In this document: positions 37,425-47,154 of the stretch, piece by piece
Numbering within the stretch: position 1 is the stretch's first letter
Layout: the number at the start of each line of letters is the position of its first letter
Source of the DNA: UBA6522 sp965204155
GTDB lineage: Bacteria > Pseudomonadota > Gammaproteobacteria > Steroidobacterales > Rariloculaceae
DNA length: 64,000 nucleotides
Reading direction: 5' to 3'
Assembly: GCA_965204155.1 (NCBI GenBank)
Contig: OZ241971.1
Coordinates: forward strand, 2,790,001 to 2,854,000
Notes under the pieces: model-generated
Database searches by the model: none
Told to the model about the DNA's origin: nothing
Seen by the model: only the letters and a program-made list of their open reading frames with translations
Position numbers and translations under genes: made by a program

Positions 37425-38375
37425 TCAGTCGGATGCATTACTGTGACTCTCGGCGAGCAGACACAGTATTTCGAACATCAGGTTGGCGGCGACCAACGCG
37501 GTGCCGCCGGACGGATCCAGTGGCGGCGATACTTCCACGACATCGGCTCCGACAATCGGGATTCCGCGAAGCTCGCGCAGAAAAACCTGCGCTTGCCTTA
37601 CGGAAATGCCCCCGGGTTCGAGGCCTCCGGCACCCGGTGCAACACTTGGGTCGAGTGCATCGATATCGAACGTCAGGTAGCAGTCGCTACCGGCAACGAC
37701 GCGCCGAGCTTTTCTTGCCGCATCGGCTGCACCAAGCGCTTCGAATTCGTCCATGTCAATAATCGTAATTCCCTGCGCCAGCGCCCAATCCAGCTCGTCC
37801 GCACTGAACAACGTGCCCCTGATCCCCACCTGCACGGTCTTGCGTGGATCGATCAGGCCCTCCTCGACAGCGCGACGAAATGGCGTCCCGCTCGCATACT
37901 TCTTGCCGAGCATCAAGTCCTGGGTATCCGAATGTGCATCGACCTGAATAATCGCAAGTGACTCCTCTGCCGTCATGGAGCGGAGAATCGGCAAACTGAT
38001 CGTGTGATCGCCGCCGATCGCCAGTGGCCGGGCGCCCGCACTCGAGACGGTTTGCACGAACTGCTGAATTGAACGGAGGCTCGCATCCAGATCGAGGGAA
38101 TTGACCGGTGCATCGCCAATGTCTGCAATGTCGCACAAGTCGAACGGTGCGATCTTCGTGCTGTAATTGACTTCGCGTATCAGGCGGGACATTTCGCGAA
38201 TTTGCGCCGGCCCGTGGCGCGCACCGCTGCGAAAGGATGAACCCAGGTCAAGCGGCACGCCGAACATGGCGATGTCCAGACCTTCCGGGGTATCGCGCAA
38301 CCGGGAGCGCATGAAGGTTGCGACATTCGCAAACCGCGGTACGGTCGTAACGTCTGCCTGTTTCAGATCTGCCAC
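37425..38375 (-). CDS. agmatinase/arginase-family ureohydrolase
   Basis: 316 aa, cytosolic Mn-dependent hydrolase. Metal-binding motifs are present: GGDHTISLP, VDAHSDTQD and TFDIDALDPSVAPG. This places it with agmatinases, guanidinobutyrases, guanidinopropionases and formimidoylglutamases, which release urea or formamide from guanidino or formimino compounds. The final GG (PGAGGLEPGG) is as in agmatinase-type members. It heads the operon with the SSS symporter. Which guanidino substrate it uses is not determinable here. Confidence 0.92.
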   Translation of the reverse strand: MADLKQADVTTVPRFANVATFMRSRLRDTPEGLDIAMFGVPLDLGSSFRSGARHGPAQIREMSRLIREVNYSTKIAPFDLCDIADIGDAPVNSLDLDASLRSIQQFVQTVSSAGARPLAIGGDHTISLPILRSMTAEESLAIIQVDAHSDTQDLMLGKKYASGTPFRRAVEEGLIDPRKTVQVGIRGTLFSADELDWALAQGITIIDMDEFEALGAADAARKARRVVAGSDCYLTFDIDALDPSVAPGAGGLEPGGISVRQAQVFLRELRGIPIVGADVVEVSPPLDPSGGTALVAANLMFEILCLLAESHSNASD

Positions 38376-38420
38376 TTGATTTCGAATGCCCCGACACCGT
38401 GACCGCGAGGGTAGAGAACC

Positions 38421-38447
38421 CCGACCGCTACCTTGCGCAGCGGTCGG
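38421..38447 (-). terminator. 9-bp hairpin after the large TonB receptor gene
   Basis: CCGACCGCT (38421-38429) pairs with AGCGGTCGG (38439-38447) across a 9-nt loop, 49 nt after the stop of the leftward receptor gene and before the agmatinase gene. The following bases on the transcript (GGTTCTCT) are only mildly U-rich, so this is a possible terminator. Confidence 0.45.
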
Positions 38448-38495
38448 ATATGTCTAGGTTTCCCGTTCTGCCAAAGCGTCTTGAACAGGTCGCGT

Positions 38496-41400
38496 CTATA
38501 GCCCTGAATAGGTCGCGCCAACAAACAGGACACGGTCCACCGGAATGAACCCGATTTCCCGGCCGGGCTTGGTCAGGTTGTTCACGCCGCCGAATAGTTC
38601 GAAGTTGTCATTGAGCCTGTATGTGGCGCTCAGGTCGTGACGCACTCTGGACCGGGTGTCAAACGGGAACAACGTGTCCGGCTTCAAGGCGAGGTCCGCC
38701 TGTTCAAGCCGCAGCAAGCTGGACCGATAGGTGTACTGGTAGTTGACGGACAAGTTGTCGCGGAACCAGGTGAGGTCGAGATTGACGATGTTTTCGGGCG
38801 CGGCGCGGCCGAGAAGCGTATCGAGCTCGCCCAGTTCATCGTCCGCACCGCCACCGGGGACGGTAACCATGCTGAGGCTGTCGGTCTTGGTGCCGACCAG
38901 CCGGATTCTGGCATCGCCGAGATTCGAAGCCGACGAGAACATCTCGGCAACATCGAACGAATACAGGAACTCAAGATCGACGCCGGAACTTTCGAAAAAT
39001 GCGATGTTCACTGTGGACGTTTGACCGTCCGTGAAGAAACCGGTGACGGAAGACCGCGCCAGCAAATCGCAGAACTGATTGTTCAGGTCCGGCGCGTCAT
39101 AACAGGAATTGATGATGTCCTGAATGTCCGTTTCGATAATTGCGTCCTCGATTTCGATATTCCAGAAATCGAGGGATATGCTCAGACCGGGGACAGAGCC
39201 CGGTGTGAATACCGCGCCGAAGGTATATGAATCCGACGTTTCCTCCGTCAAGTCGGGATTGCCGCCGGACCTGCCGAGAAACGGCCCGGACGCCGGCGTG
39301 ATGTAATCGGCAATGTCGATTCCAACCGCCGCGAGATCCGCCGTGCAGTTGGCCACGCGCGTGCTCGAGCCCAGCCCCAGTTGCTGGGGCAGGCAAGGAT
39401 CGGTCGGCTCAAAGAACGTATTGGCTTGCGGCTGGAACAGTTCATTGATGTTCGGGGCGCGAATCGCGCGCGAAAACGAACCGCGAACCGTAAACGTGTC
39501 GACCGGGCTCCATGACAGGGTGCCGCGTGAAGTCAGGGTGTCGCCGACGGTCGAGTAGTCCGACCAGCGCACGGCGCCACCGACCGACAGGTCTTCGAAC
39601 ATCGGCTGGCCCGAGAGCAAGGGTACCGATACCTCGCCGAAAAACTCCAGCACATCGAACTGGCCGGCGGTTGCGGGCAGGGGCGGATCGAAGGTCGCGC
39701 CACGTTGATTGAGCTCATCGGGCGTCAGGCGGCTTTCTTCTTCCCGGTACTCGGTGCCGAGCGCAAAGCCCAGCGGTCCTGCCGGCAGCGAAACGAATCC
39801 TTCCGTGTCGCCGGTCACAACGGCTGAAAGCACCTGCTGGGAGAGACCGGTTCTGGTCGTCGTCGGCAGCGTCGCAAACGCAATGGACTCGGGAGAACTT
39901 TGCTCGTATCCGAAGAGGTTCAGTGGATGGCATCCGCTGTTGGGCCCGGGTGTAAAGGTCGTTGAGGATACGCTCGGATCGCCGAACGTATCGATGTTGT
40001 AGCTTGAGAAAAAGCTGTAGGTCGGATCGCCGTCCTCGGTGAACGTGCCAAGGTAGTCCCCGACATCGGGATCGATATCGTGAATATTGGTCGGCCGTGT
40101 CGAGGGATCGAGGTTCGAGCGGCAGGTGGGTTGACCGGTGGCGGGGTCGATTACCGCGTCCAGCGCCGCATAGAACCTGTCCTCGATCCTGGTATTCGGC
40201 AATGTCAGACTTGTATCGACCTGCCCGTAGACGAGGGAAATGTCATAGTTGATGTTGTCGGTAAGGTCCCCCCGAAACCCTGCGACCGTTCGTGTGAGTT
40301 CGCGGTTGTCCAACGCGCTTCGCGATGCGAGATCGAAATTGTCCCGGCCCATTGCGATGATGTCGATACCACCGAATCTATCATCGCCGTCTACGGCGAA
40401 AAACGGCACCCGGGGAACGGTTGGAGGGATAAACGGATTGTCGAATACGAATATCAGCGAATCGTCGATCGAAATTCCATCGCGTTCGCGATCGATATAG
40501 GTATCCACGTACTTGAATTCAAAATACCCCTCGACGTTGTCCGCAAACTCGTAATGCGACAGCAAATTCAGGTTGTACCGTTCTTCCGCCCCAATGAATG
40601 GCGCGGTCACCGGGTTGGTATCGGGCAAACCGTCACCGCCGATCTGGTTTTGGTCGGACGTAAGGATGCCCTGGTCGAATACGCGTCCATCGCCGGTATA
40701 GGTCGGAACGAAAAAGTCGAAAGTGAAGTCGCCCGTGAACAGGACGCCTTCGCGCGATGTCAGGGGCAGGGCCTGGTTCGCGACAAATATCCGGTCAGGC
40801 AGATTCGGATCGTCCACGCCGGTGTCGTCATCGGGGTTGATGTTTATGGTTTCCGGCAATCCGGGAATCATTCCCCGTTGAATGTTCAATAGCCTTTCCT
40901 GGCGAAAATACTCGACATTGAGGGCAACGTTGCCGCGGCCACCGGCAAAATTGGTGCCAACCGTGGCGCTGGCCAGATAATTCGCGCCGCCGGATTCGTC
41001 CGGCGCGTTGGACTGAACGCTGAAGTCCATGCCTTCGAAGTCGTCGCGCAGAATGAAGTTCACGACGCCGCTGACACCGTCGGCGCCGTAAATGGCCGAC
41101 GCGCCGCCCGTCAGGACGTCCACGCGCTCGACCAGGGCCGTGGGGATCGTGTTGATGTCCACTACCGCCGTGCCCGCCCGGCTTGCGATATGGCGCCGGC
41201 CATTGACGAGCACAAGCGTTCGCTCCTCTCCGAGATTTCGCAGGTTGAGCGCGGCGGTGCCGTCCCCGTTGCCGGGATTGCCTACGCCGGTATCGCCCAC
41301 GTAGTTGCCTGAATCGGAACCGATCAAGGAGGGCGTTTGCTGCAGCAAATCGGTGAGAATGGTCTCGCCCGAGAGCCGGATATACTCGGCATCCACGGTG

Positions 41401-41585
41401 GTAACCGGCACCGCGCCCTGGAGATTTCCGCTGGCGATGCGCGTTCCGGTTACGACGATCTCTTCAAGCTCATCGCCCGCATCGTCCTGATTCTGGGCAA
41501 AAGTTGCCACACTCGATAACAGCAGGATCGCCAGTGCGCAGCACTTCAGCAGTCCACGCAGTTGCTCAATTTTAGGTGTCGTCAT
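38496..41585 (-). CDS. large TonB-dependent receptor
   Basis: 1029 aa. A Sec signal (cleavage near TFA-QNQ, residue 30), a TonB-box-like EEIVVTGTRI and a plug with VERVDVLTGGASAIYGADGVSG mark it as a long receptor of the type abundant in polymer- and peptide-scavenging proteobacteria. It belongs to a different branch from the other three receptors here. The barrel runs to GATYSGL at the C-terminus, which ends in Leu rather than Phe. A likely promoter (TATAAT on the minus strand) and a candidate operator lie about 107 bp upstream, shared with the divergent sortilin-like gene. Confidence 0.93.
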   Translation of the reverse strand: MTTPKIEQLRGLLKCCALAILLLSSVATFAQNQDDAGDELEEIVVTGTRIASGNLQGAVPVTTVDAEYIRLSGETILTDLLQQTPSLIGSDSGNYVGDTGVGNPGNGDGTAALNLRNLGEERTLVLVNGRRHIASRAGTAVVDINTIPTALVERVDVLTGGASAIYGADGVSGVVNFILRDDFEGMDFSVQSNAPDESGGANYLASATVGTNFAGGRGNVALNVEYFRQERLLNIQRGMIPGLPETININPDDDTGVDDPNLPDRIFVANQALPLTSREGVLFTGDFTFDFFVPTYTGDGRVFDQGILTSDQNQIGGDGLPDTNPVTAPFIGAEERYNLNLLSHYEFADNVEGYFEFKYVDTYIDRERDGISIDDSLIFVFDNPFIPPTVPRVPFFAVDGDDRFGGIDIIAMGRDNFDLASRSALDNRELTRTVAGFRGDLTDNINYDISLVYGQVDTSLTLPNTRIEDRFYAALDAVIDPATGQPTCRSNLDPSTRPTNIHDIDPDVGDYLGTFTEDGDPTYSFFSSYNIDTFGDPSVSSTTFTPGPNSGCHPLNLFGYEQSSPESIAFATLPTTTRTGLSQQVLSAVVTGDTEGFVSLPAGPLGFALGTEYREEESRLTPDELNQRGATFDPPLPATAGQFDVLEFFGEVSVPLLSGQPMFEDLSVGGAVRWSDYSTVGDTLTSRGTLSWSPVDTFTVRGSFSRAIRAPNINELFQPQANTFFEPTDPCLPQQLGLGSSTRVANCTADLAAVGIDIADYITPASGPFLGRSGGNPDLTEETSDSYTFGAVFTPGSVPGLSISLDFWNIEIEDAIIETDIQDIINSCYDAPDLNNQFCDLLARSSVTGFFTDGQTSTVNIAFFESSGVDLEFLYSFDVAEMFSSASNLGDARIRLVGTKTDSLSMVTVPGGGADDELGELDTLLGRAAPENIVNLDLTWFRDNLSVNYQYTYRSSLLRLEQADLALKPDTLFPFDTRSRVRHDLSATYRLNDNFELFGGVNNLTKPGREIGFIPVDRVLFVGATYSGL

Positions 41586-41691
41586 TTCTAATCCCCCTCG
41601 GAAGCATGTCCATTCGGTTTTACATTGTTTCGGACAGCGGTTGCAGAAATTCGATTTCCCGCGTCAGGTGAACGGGTCCCCATGAAGTCTC

Positions 41692-41704
41692 GTATATTAT
41701 ATGC
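41692..41704. promoter_or_regulatory. candidate operator GTATA-TTA-TATGC over a -10 box
   Basis: One mismatch from the perfect palindrome at 8896. On the minus strand the same bases read GCATATAATATAC and contain a perfect -10 TATAAT for the large TonB receptor gene. It lies in the 206-bp divergent gap with the sortilin-like gene. Confidence 0.5.
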
Positions 41705-41791
41705 AAGCTGGCGGAAATCGGGCGATCCGTTCAAGGGGCGCAGCAATCGGTCATCTGGGGAAAAGACGGAAATGACGGTGGGGGCTGACTA

Positions 41792-44700
41792 GTGTATCCA
41801 CTCCACAGGACTCTGCGTGATCTGCCAGGCAGGTCAAACAAGCAAAAAATGGGAGGGATGCTGTGCGTCCTCGCTTTCCTTCTGTCGGACATCGGGTTGG
41901 CGAATCAGGGCGGCGGAAACGTTGTCGATCCCATCCGTTTTCAGGCAAAGGAGTTTCGGTCTCTCGGTCCCAATCGAGGCGGACGGGCATCGGCCGTGAC
42001 AGGCGTTCAAGGCGAGCCGTTTCGATTTCTCATGGGGACATCCGGTGGAGGCGTATGGGAAACCGGAGATGCCGGGACCACCTGGTCCAATGTATCCGAC
42101 GGATTCTTCAGTGCGTCATCGATTGGCGCCATTGCAATCGCGCCCTCAAATTCCTCGGTCATCTATGTGGGAACCGGCGAATCCTGTATCCGGGGCGATG
42201 TTCAGACCGGCGTCGGCGTATACAAATCCAGCGACGGCGGCAAGACCTGGGATCACAGCGGTCTACCGGATTCCAGACACATTTCACGAATCCGCATTCA
42301 CCCGGAAAATCCGGATATCGTCTATGCGGCCGTTCTGGGCAACGTGTTTGGCCCCAGCGAAGACAGAGGTGTCTATCGTTCAACGGACGGCGGCAGGAAC
42401 TGGACAAGATCCCTGTTTGTCAGCAACCGGGCCGGGGCTGTCGATCTTGCCATGGATCCCGGGGATCCTGACGTATTGTATGCGGCGATATACCAGGTAA
42501 GCCGGAGCCCGTGGAGCCTGATCAGCGGCGGTCCGGACAGCGGGTTGTACAAGAGTACCGACGGGGGTGAAAGCTGGAAGCAACTTGCGAATGGTCTGCC
42601 GCAGGGCGTAAAGGGACGAATCGGGGTCTCGGTCTCACCTGTCGATTCCAACTCGGTCTACGTGAATATCGAGGCGCTGGGGGAAGGCGGCTTGTATCGC
42701 TCGGACGATGCCGGCGAGACTTTTCATTACATCAGTGACGACGGGCGGCTCATTACTCGCCCCTTCTACTACACGCATGTTTTTGCAAGCCCGCAAGCCA
42801 GAGAATCGGTTTACGTGCTCAATATGGATTTGCTGAAATCGGAGGACGGTGGCGAGACCTTTGAAGTCATCAACCAGGGGATCCACTATGACTTTCACGA
42901 TCTCTGGATAAACTCCGCCGACCCGGACGTCATGATCACCGGCACGGATGGCGGGGCGACGATCACGCTGAACGGCGGTACATCCTGGTCATCTCAAATG
43001 AACCAGCCAACCGGCGAAATCTATCGCATGACGACGGACAACCGGTATCCCTATCGGATTTACGGTACCCAGCAGGATGACTGGACGGTGTCCTTGCCCA
43101 GCATGTCGACTGGAAAGCGTGTGGTAGAGGATGTCTATTCGGTTGGTGGAGGTGAGCACGGACATATTGCCGTTCATCCAGAAGATCCGGATCTCGTATA
43201 CGCCGGCAACTATGAAGGAATCATCACGAGATACGATCACGGTACCGGAGATTTGCGCAATATTGAAGCCTACCCGCAATTGGCGGAAGGCGTGCCCGCA
43301 ATGGAGCTGAAATACCGCTTCCAGATGAACGCCCCGATTCGGATTTCAAGGCACAGTCCTCACATTGTCTATCATGTTTCGCAATACGTTCATCGCACAG
43401 TCAACGAAGGCCAGAGTTGGGAAGTCATCAGCCCGGACCTGACCAGAAATGACAAGAGCAAACAGGGTTTCTCCGGTGGCCCGATAACCAACGACCATAC
43501 GGGTGTCGAAACCTACAACACGATTTTTGCATTCGAGGAATCAATCCATCGTGCCGGTGTCTTTTGGGTCGGAACTGACGATGGCCTGATACATCTGTCC
43601 CGCGATAACGGTACATCGTGGGAGAACATTACGCCGCCGGACATGCCGGAATGGGGGACAGTGAACATGCTGGAACTCTCCGCGCACCGTGCCGGCAGAG
43701 CTTTTGTGCCGGTACATCGATACAGGTTGGATGACTTCACTCCCTACGTTTTCCGCACCGATGACTACGGACAGAACTGGAGTCGGCTGCCCCTGCTGGG
43801 AATTCCCGAAACACATTTTGCGAGGGTCGTCCGTGAAGACCCGGTGCGAGAGGGCCTTCTGTACCTGGGCACCGAGTTTGGCCTCTACATCTCTTACGAC
43901 GATGGGGAAAATTGGCAGAATTTCCGGCTCAACCTCCCTGTTGTACAAATCGCGGATATGGCCATCAAGGCCGATGATCTGCTCGTTGCAACGCACGGTA
44001 GAGGTTTCTGGATACTGGATGACTTGAGTCAGGTGAGACTGGCCGATCGTGATGTTCTTGATTCCGAGCCTTTTCTGTTTCCTTCCAAGGACCCGTATCG
44101 CCGAATCGAGATGGTCGACGGGAGAAATCCGTTGTTGGGTCCAACTGAATTCGGAAGAAAGGATTGGTCCGACCTGACCGGATTATCTGTCTACTATCAT
44201 CTCCCCAATCAGCCAGATGAAGAAGTGAAGATAGAGATTCTGGAGCTTGACGGAGATGTCATTCAACAATATTCAAGTTCGATAGATGATCTGCCTGACA
44301 ATCGCGGCATGAACAGACTGTTCTGGGACTTGAGATACCCGCCGGCTGTCCTGTTCGGAGACAGGTTGTTTCGGGGTGGAAATTATGGTCCCCAGGCTGT
44401 TCCTGGCGACTACCAGGTCAGAATGACGGTAGGAGATTGGTCGCAAACACGACACTTCACGGTGCTTGCGGATCCACGCATCGGTTCCTCGCAGGAAAAT
44501 CTTCAGCAACAATTCGATCTGGCAATCGAGATTCGGGATGCCATTTCCGGACTGAATGAGGATTTCGCGCTGATTGCAGCCGTCCGTCGGCAACTGGCAG
44601 AGATTTCCGATCTTGTTCGACAGCGCAACCTGCAAGATTCATTGGCTGCTCAAGTCGAGGCGCTTGACTCCGACTTCAGGGAAGTCGGGTTATCGCTCGT

Positions 44701-44956
44701 GCAGGAAAATGTGGAAAACCCGCTTGAGGCTTCGATTCTGATGCCGAGGCTCGAAGGGCAGCTGATCCAGGTCTTGAATGTAGTGTTGGGCTCCGAGCAT
44801 CGACCGACCGATGGTGCGGTCCAGAGGTTCAGGGATTTGCAGATCGAACTTGAAGGATACCGAAACGACTTGACAGCACTTGCCGAGGACCGTGTTCCGC
44901 GTCTGAATCGTCTGTTGGCGCAGGAAAATCTACCCGTTCAGATTCAATTGAGATAA
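41792..44956 (+). CDS. secreted sortilin/BNR-repeat beta-propeller protein
   Basis: 1054 aa. The GTG at 41792 (GGTGGGGG upstream) supplies a basic N-region before the hydrophobic signal (MLCVLAFLLSDIGLA); ATG 41849 is an alternative. Repeated S-x-D-x-G-x-T/S-W motifs (DAGTTWSN, SDGGKTWDH, TDGGRNWTR, TDGGESWKQ, DNGTSWENI, DDGENWQNF) define a large Asp-box propeller like sortilin/VPS10 and xyloglucanase-type proteins. The last 200 residues are helical and rich in Gln/Glu/Leu. Such proteins are often named glycosyl hydrolases, but no catalytic residues support that. The gene looks less GC-rich than its neighbours and its 3' end overlaps the convergent GMC gene by 13 bp. Confidence 0.85.
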   Translation: MYPLHRTLRDLPGRSNKQKMGGMLCVLAFLLSDIGLANQGGGNVVDPIRFQAKEFRSLGPNRGGRASAVTGVQGEPFRFLMGTSGGGVWETGDAGTTWSNVSDGFFSASSIGAIAIAPSNSSVIYVGTGESCIRGDVQTGVGVYKSSDGGKTWDHSGLPDSRHISRIRIHPENPDIVYAAVLGNVFGPSEDRGVYRSTDGGRNWTRSLFVSNRAGAVDLAMDPGDPDVLYAAIYQVSRSPWSLISGGPDSGLYKSTDGGESWKQLANGLPQGVKGRIGVSVSPVDSNSVYVNIEALGEGGLYRSDDAGETFHYISDDGRLITRPFYYTHVFASPQARESVYVLNMDLLKSEDGGETFEVINQGIHYDFHDLWINSADPDVMITGTDGGATITLNGGTSWSSQMNQPTGEIYRMTTDNRYPYRIYGTQQDDWTVSLPSMSTGKRVVEDVYSVGGGEHGHIAVHPEDPDLVYAGNYEGIITRYDHGTGDLRNIEAYPQLAEGVPAMELKYRFQMNAPIRISRHSPHIVYHVSQYVHRTVNEGQSWEVISPDLTRNDKSKQGFSGGPITNDHTGVETYNTIFAFEESIHRAGVFWVGTDDGLIHLSRDNGTSWENITPPDMPEWGTVNMLELSAHRAGRAFVPVHRYRLDDFTPYVFRTDDYGQNWSRLPLLGIPETHFARVVREDPVREGLLYLGTEFGLYISYDDGENWQNFRLNLPVVQIADMAIKADDLLVATHGRGFWILDDLSQVRLADRDVLDSEPFLFPSKDPYRRIEMVDGRNPLLGPTEFGRKDWSDLTGLSVYYHLPNQPDEEVKIEILELDGDVIQQYSSSIDDLPDNRGMNRLFWDLRYPPAVLFGDRLFRGGNYGPQAVPGDYQVRMTVGDWSQTRHFTVLADPRIGSSQENLQQQFDLAIEIRDAISGLNEDFALIAAVRRQLAEISDLVRQRNLQDSLAAQVEALDSDFREVGLSLVQENVENPLEASILMPRLEGQLIQVLNVVLGSEHRPTDGAVQRFRDLQIELEGYRNDLTALAEDRVPRLNRLLAQENLPVQIQLR

Positions 44957-46467
44957 TCGCCAAGGCGAACGGCCAATGCGGCGAGAGTGAGTGTCGGGTT
45001 GGCAGCTGCAATGCTGGGAAAGACGGCGTTGGAGCATACGTAGAGATTGTCCGTGCCGTGAACCTGCAAATTCGGATCGACGACACCGTCTGCATCGGAG
45101 CGGCTCATGCGGCAGGTTGCAGACGCATGCGCCCCGTCAGGATTCAAAGCCCCTGTTTCAATGCTGTCTTCTGTGCAGCCTGCCGTCTTAAGGATTTCGA
45201 CAAACGTCTGCACATGTTCTCGTCGCGCTTCGAGATTGATCTCTTGAACGCCAACATGAATTTCTGTCGTGGGGAGCCCGTGCCTCGTCTTGCCGCGCCC
45301 CAGGGTCACCCGGTTTTCCGGGCTTTCGAATTGTTCCATCTCACCGCCCAGGGAGACCATCAACCCGGAAGTGACATTTGCATTCATTTCAGATCGTGAA
45401 ACGTCTGAAAGAATTTGCTCCTCAAGGGAGGATGTCATGCCGGCACCGCCGGAAAACCACATCTTGCCCTTGCGTTGATATTCCGGTGAATCGAAATGCC
45501 GGCTGATCAGGGAGTCGAAGCCAAGTTCGTTGGCAATCCTGTCCGGATTTCCCGGCCGAACACCCGAGGCGAAAAACACCGGATGACCGATCAGGTGCCG
45601 ACCGACGTGACCTGAGTCGTTGCCGATACCGTCGACCCAGTCCGTGCCGGTGGAGGAGAGCAGGAGTTTGCAGGATTCGAAAGTACCGCCGCAAACGATG
45701 ACCGCCTCGGCGTCCATCGAACCGGGAACGCCCGTCTTGAGGTCAATAAAGTCGACACCGCGCGTATGCCTCTTTCCGTCCATCAGTATTCTTGTGACGG
45801 GTGATTCGGTTCTCAGGGTTAGCCTGTCGCCATACTCGATTTGTAGCTGTTCCAGATCGAAGAGAGCCGTGTACCGGGCATTCACGGGGCAATAGTCGCA
45901 GGTACCGGTCGTGATGCATCGATCGCCGCTGCGGGCAATCGACATGTGCCCATAGGAGATATCAAGGCTTTCCAGGGCATCGATAACCACCCTGTCACCC
46001 AAGGTATAGGACGTTGCCGGGAACGGGAATCTGGCGCCGTAGCGTGGAGGATCGTCGTTGTCGGAATCACCGGTAACGCCCAACAGAACTTCTGCTCGCG
46101 CATACCAGGGCGCCAACTCGTCGTAGTCGATGGGCCAGTCGGCCCCGTATCCCGTACGGGATTTCAGTTCGAAGTCCTCCGGCTTGAAGCGTGGCGTCAG
46201 CCCGCCCCAGTGATTGGTCGTACCGCCTTTCATGAACAGTCGTGAACCGCGCAGCCCGAAATGTTCGTTCTCCGAACGCGGGTCATCGACGAACGGTTCA
46301 TAGATGCGATCGTTGCCCACCAGGTGATCGAGCCAGATGCGGCGGTTGCCTGGTGCAAACTCCGGGCCGGCTTCAAACATGGTGATCTGGTGATCTCCAT
46401 TCGCCAAGAGTTGCCGGGCCAGTACTGTGCCCGCTACGCCGGAGCCGACAACGATGATGGACGTCAT
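44944..46467 (-). CDS. GMC-family FAD-dependent oxidoreductase (large subunit)
   Basis: 507 aa from the ATG at 46467, one base after the small-subunit stop. The FAD Rossmann motif is VGSGVAGTVLARQL, FMKGGTTNHWGG is the conserved flavin segment, GTCDYCPVNAR a Cys pair region, and the C-terminal block HASATCRMSRSDADG...NLYVCSNAVFP...NPTLTLAALA is the GMC signature. With the adjacent Tat-exported subunit it resembles gluconate-2-dehydrogenase-like periplasmic complexes that oxidise sugars, sugar acids or alcohols. No cytochrome c subunit gene is adjacent. The large subunit has no own signal and may be exported with its Tat partner (known for such complexes). Confidence 0.9.
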   Translation of the reverse strand: MTSIIVVGSGVAGTVLARQLLANGDHQITMFEAGPEFAPGNRRIWLDHLVGNDRIYEPFVDDPRSENEHFGLRGSRLFMKGGTTNHWGGLTPRFKPEDFELKSRTGYGADWPIDYDELAPWYARAEVLLGVTGDSDNDDPPRYGARFPFPATSYTLGDRVVIDALESLDISYGHMSIARSGDRCITTGTCDYCPVNARYTALFDLEQLQIEYGDRLTLRTESPVTRILMDGKRHTRGVDFIDLKTGVPGSMDAEAVIVCGGTFESCKLLLSSTGTDWVDGIGNDSGHVGRHLIGHPVFFASGVRPGNPDRIANELGFDSLISRHFDSPEYQRKGKMWFSGGAGMTSSLEEQILSDVSRSEMNANVTSGLMVSLGGEMEQFESPENRVTLGRGKTRHGLPTTEIHVGVQEINLEARREHVQTFVEILKTAGCTEDSIETGALNPDGAHASATCRMSRSDADGVVDPNLQVHGTDNLYVCSNAVFPSIAAANPTLTLAALAVRLGDYLN

Positions 46468-46468
46468 C

Positions 46469-47062
46469 TCAGACAGCGCCCCGTCTATAGCTGTCCGGAG
46501 AAGCATACGGGCCACCGAAATAGCCTCTGTAGTTCACAAGGCCGAAGCTCCTGAAGGCCCCTGACAGGGGAATTTGATGCGCGATCAATTCGGAAAAGAC
46601 AAAGCGTCGTGCGCGTCCTATTCGGGTCCATGCAAGATCATCCTCCGGAAACTCCGCAAACAGAAGTGCTGACCAGGCTTGATTGTCCGATTCAAGTTCG
46701 CCGCGCGTCCTGTCTACAAGCTGAACAGCGTTCTCATATTCCGTGAGGTAAGCGGGCGTCTCGCGACTCTTGAGTTGCAAATCCCTTTCCAGCTGACCGA
46801 AATAGGCGTCCAGTTGCGTCGGCAATTGCCAGGATCGGGCAACGTAGTCGCACAAGGAAGCCAGCGTCTCGAAACTCTCGCGATCGAGCGCACCGGTGCG
46901 GCCACTGTTGACAGGAAGGTCCGAGTCACTGATGAATTCCAGCAGGAAGTCACTGGTTGAACCCGTGATGGCACACCCTGCAAGCGGTACGCTGGCCAGA
47001 ACGCCGGTCGAGATTCCCAGCTTCAGCAAGGTCCGCCGATCGACTCTCAGTGTTGTGCCCAT
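46469..47062 (-). CDS. gluconate 2-dehydrogenase subunit 3-like, Tat lipoprotein
   Basis: 197 aa. The twin-arginine stretch DRRTLLKLGISTG at residues 8-20 is followed by a lipobox-like PLAGC (Cys30), so it is likely a Tat-exported lipoprotein. The rest resembles subunit 3 of GMC dehydrogenase complexes (ESFETLASLCDYVAR, YFGQLERDLQ). GGGAGGGGG lies 5 nt before the ATG. The gene stands between the aldehyde dehydrogenase (92 bp) and the GMC large subunit (1 bp), so the three form one leftward operon. Confidence 0.85.
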   Translation of the reverse strand: MGTTLRVDRRTLLKLGISTGVLASVPLAGCAITGSTSDFLLEFISDSDLPVNSGRTGALDRESFETLASLCDYVARSWQLPTQLDAYFGQLERDLQLKSRETPAYLTEYENAVQLVDRTRGELESDNQAWSALLFAEFPEDDLAWTRIGRARRFVFSELIAHQIPLSGAFRSFGLVNYRGYFGGPYASPDSYRRGAV

Positions 47063-47154
47063 GGTTACCCCCTCCCAGAGCTTTTCGATCTCATCAGTGT
47101 CCTGCCCCACAGACCCGTGTGCCTGCAAACGACAAGCCGGAGATGCGGATCGCC

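Noticed and set aside
41792..44956. Glycoside hydrolase function for the BNR-repeat protein
   Set aside because: Asp-box repeats alone do not show glycosidase activity, and no catalytic acid pair could be identified.
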